A stretch of DNA of 5,429 nucleotides from Planctomycetaceae bacterium (lineage in GTDB: Bacteria > Planctomycetota > Planctomycetia > Pirellulales > Pirellulaceae): the NCBI GenBank assembly GCA_024642765.1, contig JAHEAM010000289.1:1-5429 (forward strand), in the 5' to 3' direction. Below the pieces are notes generated by a model. It had not been told where the DNA came from. It searched no databases and saw nothing but the letters and a program-made list of their open reading frames with translations. This document shows, in pieces, positions 1 through 4,583 of this stretch; the first letter of the stretch is position 1, and each line of letters starts with the position of its first letter. Position numbers and translations under genes: made by a program.

Positions 1-1470
1 TTCTTCGGTTTTATTTGCGTTGGCCATCTGCCAAACCCGCAACGCTTCTTTGTTGTCGCGAAGCACGATCGCGAGAACCTCAACGCGTGGACCAAAGCTG
101 GCCTCGAAACCTTTTTGCATATCTTCGTCGCTCACGCTCACCGATTTCTCTACGAGTTTTTTCAGCGCCGAACTTCGCCAAACCTCATCTTCGACATAAA
201 AATCGATTTTAGATCGATCGTTGTCAGTCACGTAATTCAACCAAGCTTGGACGTCAACACTGCCATCGGCCTTGAGGTACCCGAATGATTGTGCAGCGCG
301 ATTGATTTCCGCGGTCAGGTCTTCTTGGGTGACTTGCATGCCGCGCTCTTTCAAGGCCTGATTGAGCAAGGCGCGGTCAACTTCCGTTTCCAACATCACG
401 TCGGCGAAGCGGGCAATGCACTCTTCAGCCAAGAAACGTTTGGTGATTTGTTTATTGTCGACTGTCGCTGCGACACCAGGATATTGCTGTGACAATTGTG
501 GATCGTTCATCACGTTGGTGACTTGAACCGTTTTTTCCAAGCGATCAAAAAGTGAAGCCGCGGCTGTTGACAGTTTCGCTTCACTTACCTCTTTGATAAT
601 TCGGTCTTGAATCTTGATTGAATCGTCGGCGGTCAGCTCAACGCCTGGGAAGATTCGTTCGCACCGCAAAATGATAAACTGGTTTCCATCGACATCGATC
701 ACGTCCGAGATGTCCCCGGGCGACATGCTAAAAATCATGGACTCAATCTTGGGATCGCCTGAATGGCGAGCGATTGGTGGCAAAAGACCTTTGACGGCTT
801 GGCTATTCGGATTGATCGAGTACTCTTTTGCGTAATTCCCGAACGCTTCTGGGTTGGCGCGAACTTGTTGCAATAGATTCTGAGCCCTTTCAGCGGAGTC
901 GACGACAATCTCTCGGACTTGGACCTTGGGGCCGTATTCGAATTCGATTCGCTGCTGAATTTCTTCGGGCGACACGGCAATCTCCTCGGCCGCAAGTCGC
1001 CGCAAGGCGAGGCCCTGCCAATGAATATCATTTTTCAAGCGATCGATCGAAATTTTGCGTTGTGTGCAAATGAGCTCGATGTAATGGTCGGTTGAGAAGC
1101 CAAGGGTTTTCGCTTTTTGGGCGATGTCGTCATTGACATCTTTTTCAGTGATGACGATTCCACGGCGTTCTAACTCATTGAGAACGAGAATTTTCTTGAC
1201 AATACTGCCGAGGACTTCTTTGCCGTAACGACGGGTGCACTCGTCGGCTAACTGCTGGCGTGTGATCGGCTCGCCATTCACTACCGCCATCGTTTGCATT
1301 TGATTGCGCTCATCGACGTTGACCGGATTTTGCATCGGGTCGGCCTGAATGGCACTCGCTGTTTGCCCAGCGAATAGAGTTGCAATGCCCAAAACGGGTA
1401 AAACAAGAAATCGACAAAAGAGTGTTGGGGCAGAATTTGTAATCGTTCGTCGCCAAGCTAGGCAGTTCAT
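1..1470 (-). CDS. Exported SurA/PrsA-like peptidyl-prolyl isomerase family protein, two modules (3' end outside window)
   Basis: The frame stays open for 490 codons from the ATG at 1470 to the window edge, so the C-terminus is missing. Residues 1-40 look like a signal peptide: R7, R8 and R20, a hydrophobic core at about 21-35, and a TASA cleavage site after A40. The mature protein should therefore act outside the cytoplasmic membrane. Residues about 61-170 resemble a SurA_N-type chaperone domain. Residues about 183-276 resemble a parvulin domain (EYS at 216-218, PGDIS at 251-255, FIIL at 265-268). Both usual parvulin histidines are replaced, by E187 and Q264, so isomerase activity is doubtful. 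A second copy of the module starts near 333 and its parvulin-like part near 463 runs off the window. A likely role is holding or folding exported proteins. The start is supported by AAGGAG eight bases upstream. The family call is firm; the function is inferred. Confidence 0.88.
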   Translation of the reverse strand, partial: MNCLAWRRTITNSAPTLFCRFLVLPVLGIATLFAGQTASAIQADPMQNPVNVDERNQMQTMAVVNGEPITRQQLADECTRRYGKEVLGSIVKKILVLNELERRGIVITEKDVNDDIAQKAKTLGFSTDHYIELICTQRKISIDRLKNDIHWQGLALRRLAAEEIAVSPEEIQQRIEFEYGPKVQVREIVVDSAERAQNLLQQVRANPEAFGNYAKEYSINPNSQAVKGLLPPIARHSGDPKIESMIFSMSPGDISDVIDVDGNQFIILRCERIFPGVELTADDSIKIQDRIIKEVSEAKLSTAAASLFDRLEKTVQVTNVMNDPQLSQQYPGVAATVDNKQITKRFLAEECIARFADVMLETEVDRALLNQALKERGMQVTQEDLTAEINRAAQSFGYLKADGSVDVQAWLNYVTDNDRSKIDFYVEDEVWRSSALKKLVEKSVSVSDEDMQKGFEASFGPRVEVLAIVLRDNKEALRVWQMANANKTEE

Positions 1471-1478
1471 CGCGGCTT

Positions 1479-1484
1479 CTCCTT
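1479..1484 (-). promoter_or_regulatory. Shine-Dalgarno site of the SurA/PrsA-like gene
   Basis: On the minus strand the sequence reads AAGGAG, then eight bases, then the ATG at 1470. This is the strongest ribosome-binding site in the window and it fixes the start, placing it directly before a good signal peptide. The FHA and pseudo-receiver genes show no comparable site. Confidence 0.85.
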
Positions 1485-1495
1485 AAACCATCCTC

Positions 1496-1513
1496 AGGCG
1501 AATCCGTTCGCCT
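1496..1513 (-). promoter_or_regulatory. Perfect 7-bp hairpin in the 5' leader of the SurA/PrsA-like gene
   Basis: The arms AGGCGAA and TTCGCCT are perfectly complementary around a four-base loop (TCCG on the plus strand, CGGA in the transcript). The hairpin lies inside the predicted leader and ends 11 bases before the AAGGAG ribosome-binding site. No T run follows it in the transcript direction, so it is not a typical terminator. It may stabilise the mRNA or influence ribosome access; that role is inference. Confidence 0.5.
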
Positions 1514-1541
1514 TTCATTTTTCCCATCCCTACGGCATCCA

Positions 1542-1568
1542 ACTACCGACTTGGTGGAAGGCGGTAGT
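1542..1568. promoter_or_regulatory. Operator-like palindrome over the SurA/PrsA-like promoter
   Basis: Arms ACTACCG (1542-1548) and CGGTAGT (1562-1568) are a perfect 7-bp inverted repeat. Inside them, after one mismatch (1549/1561), CTT (1550-1552) pairs with AAG (1558-1560) around a five-base centre. The palindrome overlaps the predicted -10 box and covers the expected transcription start, where a repressor would block polymerase. It could instead form an RNA hairpin if transcription starts upstream of its outer arm. No regulator gene can be assigned to it from this window. Confidence 0.45.
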
Positions 1569-1595
1569 ATATGGAAACGAACGAACGGGGGTCAA
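1566..1595 (-). promoter_or_regulatory. Sigma-70-type promoter of the SurA/PrsA-like gene
   Basis: On the minus strand, TTGACC (1590-1595) and TATACT (1566-1571) are separated by 18 bases. Each hexamer differs from the housekeeping consensus at one position. The spacer contains a short GTTC tandem repeat. Transcription would start near 1558-1560, giving a leader of about 90 bases that includes the hairpin at 1496-1513. This is the best promoter match in the window, and it points correctly at the gene starting at 1470. Confidence 0.65.
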
Positions 1596-1780
1596 TATTG
1601 AAAACTGCTAGTTGCTGTAGAGGAAAATGGCATTCGGTGCATTTCATTGACTACACTGTCCCATGCAGATTGATCGTTACATGTTAAGGGAATTTCATCC
1701 GGATTTTCGGGTCCGATCGCTTTGAAAGTAGCCAAAAACAACCTGATGGTCAGAGAAAATCGCGATCGATGCGATATTTG

Positions 1781-1789
1781 TGTTATCAT
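1781..1789 (+). promoter_or_regulatory. Possible extended -10 promoter for the FHA gene
   Basis: TGTTATCAT fits the extended -10 pattern TGnTATnnT, with TATCAT as the -10 box. No good -35 hexamer lies 16-18 bases upstream. Transcription would start near 1796 and leave a leader of about 150 bases before the ATG at 1947. It is the best plus-strand candidate I found between the two divergent genes, but it could occur by chance. Confidence 0.25.
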
Positions 1790-1946
1790 CGTAATAGGGC
1801 TCATAAGGGCTCGGGAATGAGTCGCAACGACGGGACTTGTTTTCTGCGGGCCTTCCTCGATTTCTTGCGTTGCAATCAAATCTGTGATGCTGGCATCGAA
1901 ACGGTCGAATTTCACGTTACCACAGTTTTTCTCGTTTCGACCAGCT

Positions 1947-2594
1947 ATGGCGTCTATCACATTAAGAATTATCGATGGTGCCGATCGAGGCAAAACCTAT
2001 GCGGATCTAAGTACACCCGTTTCCATTGGGCGCGAGGCTGGAAATTCGATTCAGCTCAACGATGATCGCGTTAGTCGATTTCATATGAAGATTCACATCG
2101 ATCGCGACAATTTCTTGCTGACGGATTTGGAAAGTACGAATGGCACTATCGTCAACGGCGAAGAAGCCACGATTAAGGTTCTGCGCTACGGCGACATGAT
2201 TCGCGTGGGGAGAACAACGCTTCTCTTTGGGACTCGCGACCAAATCCAACGCCGACTCAAAACGGCCAAGTTCAACGACGTTGAAAAGCAATTGGCGGCT
2301 TCTTCGGTCAGTGATTCGTCCGTTTCCCAACCTTGGCTGAACGACCCAAACTATCAGTTTAAGCTGATGGAAGGTAATCCACCGGGCATTCCCAGTCGCC
2401 TTTCACCCAGTCAGATGGCTCAGTTCGTTGAGGTTATCGAGTATCTGCACCTGGGCTTTCGACGGCTGATCACGGATGTCGAAGCGGGAGGAAGCCAACC
2501 ACCTTATGAACTCAACCTCGGTCAATGGCAGTTCATTTTGGACATGCAAGCTCGCTTGGCAGAGTACATCCGAGAATCCGGCGGAGCACAATAA
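1947..2594 (+). CDS. FHA-domain protein with a conserved-looking C-terminal extension
   Basis: This 215-residue protein has no signal peptide or membrane segment, so it is probably cytoplasmic. Residues about 4-97 are a forkhead-associated (FHA) domain, a phosphothreonine-peptide binding fold. The hallmark residues are present: G28-R29, S43 and H46 in SRFH, and N65-G66-T67 followed by N70-G71. A basic, polar linker (about 98-128) leads to a helical C-terminal region (about 130-215) containing PPGIPSRLSPSQMAQF and a W194-containing helix, which I cannot assign to a named domain. It probably docks onto a Ser/Thr-kinase substrate; the partner is unknown. I chose the ATG at 1947 because FHA strand 1 (MASITLRIIDGADRG) begins there. 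An in-frame GTG at 1884 would add 21 residues without FHA character. No Shine-Dalgarno site is evident. It converges on the pseudo-receiver gene with a 41-base gap. Confidence 0.9.
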   Translation: MASITLRIIDGADRGKTYADLSTPVSIGREAGNSIQLNDDRVSRFHMKIHIDRDNFLLTDLESTNGTIVNGEEATIKVLRYGDMIRVGRTTLLFGTRDQIQRRLKTAKFNDVEKQLAASSVSDSSVSQPWLNDPNYQFKLMEGNPPGIPSRLSPSQMAQFVEVIEYLHLGFRRLITDVEAGGSQPPYELNLGQWQFILDMQARLAEYIRESGGAQ

Positions 2595-2635
2595 GAGCTT
2601 GTCGGTCCTTTTTTCAGCATCTTCACAACGCGACG

Positions 2636-3013
2636 CTACTGATTGTCATGCTTCCGGGTAGCGAGCCCCTGAATCAGGCGGTCTACATCACGATTGAATT
2701 GGCCGCGCGTCATCACCGTGGCAATGGCAATGGATTTGGCGGCGGCGAGTAATTCTTCGTTAACGTGTTGAACATACAGCCATACCGGTGGCGAGTCATT
2801 AGATTGCGTTGCGAAGTGACTTTTGAGATGGTCAATGTCGATTCCAGGCGTTTGCAAATCAACGAAAATTGCGAGTACGTTTTCTGCCACTTCAAGTGCA
2901 GCGAGTTTTTGAATCGATGGAATGGACATGTATTCGATGTTGTGGCGAGCGGCACTGATCTTAACCGTCGACGACATCATCAAATCTGTTGAAAGGTGAA
3001 TGAGAATAGCCAT
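2636..3013 (-). CDS. CheY-like pseudo-receiver domain protein
   Basis: This 125-residue single-domain protein resembles a response-regulator receiver in its alternating strands and helices. It starts with a hydrophobic strand (AILIHL) and has IFVDLQTPG at 49-57, where D52 sits at the phospho-acceptor position. The rest of the active site is degenerate. The usual acidic pair after strand 1 is replaced by STD (8-10), the Thr/Ser position is in LYVQ (79-82), and the conserved Lys-Pro is replaced by TRGQF (102-106). It is therefore probably a phosphorylation-independent protein-interaction module, though D52 leaves some doubt. There is no output domain and no signal peptide. The ATG at 3013 lacks a Shine-Dalgarno site. 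It lies 129 bases downstream of the PII gene on the same strand and has its own promoter candidate. The receiver-like fold is an inference from sequence pattern. Confidence 0.75.
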   Translation of the reverse strand: MAILIHLSTDLMMSSTVKISAARHNIEYMSIPSIQKLAALEVAENVLAIFVDLQTPGIDIDHLKSHFATQSNDSPPVWLYVQHVNEELLAAAKSIAIATVMTRGQFNRDVDRLIQGLATRKHDNQ

Positions 3014-3043
3014 GTTGTTTTTTTAGCGAACGTGAAATTGTGA

Positions 3044-3072
3044 TAGATATGACTTGCATTTCCGCTTGTCAT
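3044..3072 (-). promoter_or_regulatory. Candidate promoter of the pseudo-receiver gene
   Basis: On the minus strand, ATGACA (3067-3072) matches the -35 consensus at five of six positions. It is followed after 17 bases by TATCTA (3044-3049), a poor -10 box. Transcription would start near 3036, about 23 bases before the ATG at 3013. If real, the gene can be expressed independently of the upstream PII gene. Confidence 0.4.
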
Positions 3073-3142
3073 TGAAATTTAACAGCCTAACGACGTACGC
3101 CCATCAAGCCGACAGAGTTGGCTGAAAGAAACGTCATCCTTC

Positions 3143-3490
3143 TTAAATCGCTCCGGGTCCGCGCTTTTCTGGATGGAATTCAATGGCCTGTACCAGAGGA
3201 AGAACGAAGATTTTACCATCGCCTTTGTTGCCGTAGGTTCCGCTGCGTGCTACGTTTTGAATCACTTCGATTGCCCGCTCTAGGTAATCATCGTTAACGG
3301 CAATCTCCAGCGTGACCTTCCGTAAAATGTCCGTACGATATTCCACGCCACGATAGATGGGCACCCGCCCCGCATGTTGCGCAAACTCCTGCGAATCGCA
3401 AATCGTAATGCGTGGCACGCCCATGTCTTCAAGCGCACCCTTCACGGCCCGAACCTTCGTAGGTTGAATCACAGCGATAATCATTCGCAT
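3143..3490 (-). CDS. glnB: PII-family nitrogen/carbon signalling protein (GlnB/GlnK type)
   Basis: PII proteins are cytoplasmic trimers that sense ATP/ADP and 2-oxoglutarate and regulate ammonium uptake and nitrogen assimilation through the T-loop. With the ATG at 3490 the protein has 115 residues and E. coli GlnB numbering holds without gaps through K58: Y46, R47, G48, E50, Y51 (the classical uridylylation tyrosine) and K58. That argues against the in-frame ATG at 3526, which would add 12 residues. The B-loop carries GDGKIF (90-95) but is three residues longer than in E. coli (SGTYGNKGDGK against TGKIGDGK). The residue matching Q39, which helps bind Mg-ATP and 2-oxoglutarate, is H39, and K40 is A40. 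These changes may alter effector sensing. No amtB or glutamine synthetase gene lies in the window. The family call is certain; the subtype symbol is tentative. Confidence 0.93.
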   Translation of the reverse strand: MRMIIAVIQPTKVRAVKGALEDMGVPRITICDSQEFAQHAGRVPIYRGVEYRTDILRKVTLEIAVNDDYLERAIEVIQNVARSGTYGNKGDGKIFVLPLVQAIEFHPEKRGPGAI

Positions 3491-3548
3491 AAAAAACTCG
3501 AAAGGAACAAACAATCCATGGAACACACGAAAAAAAGTTGGTAATCGA

Positions 3549-3557
3549 ATTCTACCA
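3549..3557 (-). promoter_or_regulatory. Possible extended -10 promoter of the PII gene
   Basis: On the minus strand TGGTAGAAT fits the extended -10 pattern, with TAGAAT differing from TATAAT at one position. No good -35 box precedes it. Transcription would start near 3542, about 52 bases before the ATG at 3490. A GG-N10-GC pair further upstream is too weak to support a sigma-54 site. Confidence 0.35.
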
Positions 3558-3702
3558 TTTTCTTTAGCGGACTAGCGTTTTCTCGCAGGACCGCATCCAA
3601 ATCCACGATTGCAGCACAAATTGGACTTGCCGACTTGAGGGGTGAACTGCTAATTGTCCTCGCACTATGAAGCTCGAAATCACTACCAACCATAGACGCT
3701 CC

Positions 3703-3707
3703 GAGGG
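3703..3707 (+). promoter_or_regulatory. Shine-Dalgarno-like site selecting the start at 3715
   Basis: GAGGG lies seven bases before the ATG at 3715. The earlier in-frame ATG at 3667 has no such element. The site therefore favours the shorter form of the DsbD-alpha-like protein, but does not prove it. Confidence 0.45.
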
Positions 3708-3714
3708 CGCTGAT

Positions 3715-4365
3715 ATGCTGGCTAATTGTAAACTGAATTCTGAAATCGCGGTGAGACTAGTGCGATTACTCCCAAATTTGAAGTCAATCGTGTGCTTTGC
3801 AATTGCTGGCGGTTGTATGGCGTTTTCTACGTTTACCGAGGCACAACTCTTGTCCCCGATCCAAGAAACCAGTCCGGCCGTGGAATCAAAGGTGGAATCC
3901 GGAATGCCCTACGAATTTGCTTCTTGGATTGCAGTTGAACCCGATACGCAAACGGGATATCTGGTTGTCAGCGCAAGGTTGGCGGACGCAAGTTACTTGT
4001 ATTCGCTCACTCAAGAGGGCCCGTCAGCCACCAAGCTGGAGGTCGCCGTTACAGACAGTTTCGAAATCGCGGGAGTCTTTCGGCCAGACCAACCTCCAAA
4101 AGTCATCGAGAAGGACCCCGTGTTCGGCAAACGACAAGAAAAACACTTTGGTTCGGTTGAGTTCTATTTGCCGATCCGCATCAGCGCCAATCAAGTCCCA
4201 GAAGACCTGCAAATCAAAATCCGCATCAACGGTCAAGTTTGCACCGAAGACTCGATGTGCCTTCCGATTCGCGACCATGTCCTCGTGGCAAAATTCAACG
4301 ACTACATTATGCGAGAAAACTCACGCTATCCGACTGCCGAAAACACAACCACGATCAAACGTTAA
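3715..4365 (+). CDS. Secreted DsbD N-terminal (alpha) domain-like protein
   Basis: The protein has 216 residues from the ATG at 3715, or 232 from the in-frame ATG at 3667; GAGGG favours the former. A long n-region is followed by a hydrophobic core (about 25-37) and a likely signal cleavage after TEA (residue 43), so it should act outside the cytoplasmic membrane. The rest resembles the DsbD alpha domain, which passes electrons to periplasmic thiol proteins. Shared features are YLY (94-96), a DPVFG segment (134-138) where E. coli DsbD has DEFYG, an LPIRI strand, and a CX5C pair (C176, C182) matching the spacing of C103 and C109 in E. coli DsbD. The eight-helix membrane domain and the C-terminal thioredoxin domain are absent, and no partner gene is in the window. 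It could be a dedicated thiol shuttle or a structural relative. It converges on the ligase gene. Confidence 0.75.
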   Translation: MLANCKLNSEIAVRLVRLLPNLKSIVCFAIAGGCMAFSTFTEAQLLSPIQETSPAVESKVESGMPYEFASWIAVEPDTQTGYLVVSARLADASYLYSLTQEGPSATKLEVAVTDSFEIAGVFRPDQPPKVIEKDPVFGKRQEKHFGSVEFYLPIRISANQVPEDLQIKIRINGQVCTEDSMCLPIRDHVLVAKFNDYIMRENSRYPTAENTTTIKR

Positions 4366-4430
4366 CAATAGTATTCTAACCACAATACTACCGTCGAAGT
4401 CGTATGTTTTTCATAACAGGCAATGCCAAC

Positions 4431-4447
4431 GGTGCGTTTCACGCACC
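4431..4447. repeat. Short perfect palindrome, REP-like
   Basis: GGTGCGT-TTC-ACGCACC is a perfect 7-bp inverted repeat with a three-base loop, flanked on the right by CTACG. It lies 65 bases past the stop of the DsbD-alpha-like gene between convergent genes, where REP-type elements often occur. No T run follows on either strand, so it is not a standard intrinsic terminator, though it could protect the 3' end of the mRNA. Multi-copy status cannot be judged from one window. Confidence 0.5.
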
Positions 4448-4474
4448 CTACGCGCCGGAGAGCACGTGTTTCGT

Positions 4475-4536
4475 AACTCCCAGCGTAAGCAAGGAATTTT
4501 TGTTGTGAGTCGTCCCTTCCTAACACTGCGGGTTGT
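4475..4536. repeat. Imperfect inverted repeat between convergent genes
   Basis: The left arm (4475-4496, with CCCAGCGTAAGCAAGGAA) and the right arm (4517-4536, with TTCCTAACACTGCGGGTT) are complementary only with mismatches and a gap of about four bases. About 20 bases separate them. This looks like a decayed palindromic intergenic element. It sits 27 bases from the perfect palindrome at 4431-4447, and the two may form one composite unit. Confidence 0.3.
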
Positions 4537-4548
4537 GATTCTCCAATG

Positions 4549-4582
4549 AAAAATCACGCGTATTTTGTTTGGCGCGTCGATT
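4549..4582 (-). terminator. Intrinsic terminator of the formate-tetrahydrofolate ligase gene
   Basis: Read on the minus strand, the arm AATC-G-ACGCG (4582-4573) pairs with CGCGTGATT (4560-4552). This gives nine base pairs with a single bulged G and a 12-base loop. A short T run follows, partly overlapping the stem end (TTTTT at 4553-4549 as + strand A's). The hairpin begins one base after the stop codon at 4584. Stem, position and T run all fit Rho-independent termination. Confidence 0.6.
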
Positions 4583-4583
4583 T

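Larger units (their letters stand above)
1471..1946. other. Divergent intergenic region between the chaperone and FHA genes
   Basis: This 476-base stretch separates two divergently transcribed genes. The left third (1471-1595) holds the leader, hairpin, palindrome and promoter of the minus-strand gene. In 1596-1946 I find no convincing gene or RNA: open frames here lack recognisable protein character, and one minus-strand frame of 133 codons runs into the FHA start. Visible elements are a possible extended -10 box at 1781-1789 on the plus strand and a short direct repeat near 1793-1812 (ATAGGGCTC, then ATAAGGGCTC). Confidence 0.6.

Noticed and set aside
735..1031. Minus-strand open frame of 98 codons inside the chaperone gene
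   Set aside because: It is a different frame of the same strand within a gene whose translation shows clear family features; its composition is Arg/Ser/Pro rich, typical of a shadow frame.
1592..1993. Minus-strand open frame of 133 codons across the intergenic region and the FHA start
   Set aside because: It overlaps the antisense of the FHA start, has no ribosome-binding site or recognisable protein character, and covers the promoter region.
2595..2635. Shared terminator between the convergent FHA and pseudo-receiver genes
   Set aside because: There is a run of six T but no stem of useful length before it on either strand.
3580..3605. Possible sigma-54 site upstream of the PII gene
   Set aside because: Only the GG-N10-GC core matches; the CACG part of the consensus is absent, so the match is within chance.
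3814..3819. Lipobox (AGGC) in the DsbD-alpha-like signal peptide
   Set aside because: The -3 and -2 residues are atypical for a lipobox and the hydrophobic core would be short; the TEA site fits signal peptidase I better.
3797..4549. Plus-strand open frame of 250 codons, longer than the DsbD-alpha-like gene it overlaps
   Set aside because: Its translation is low-complexity in Arg, Ser and Lys without domain signatures, while the overlapping frame has a signal peptide, CX5C and DsbD-alpha motifs.
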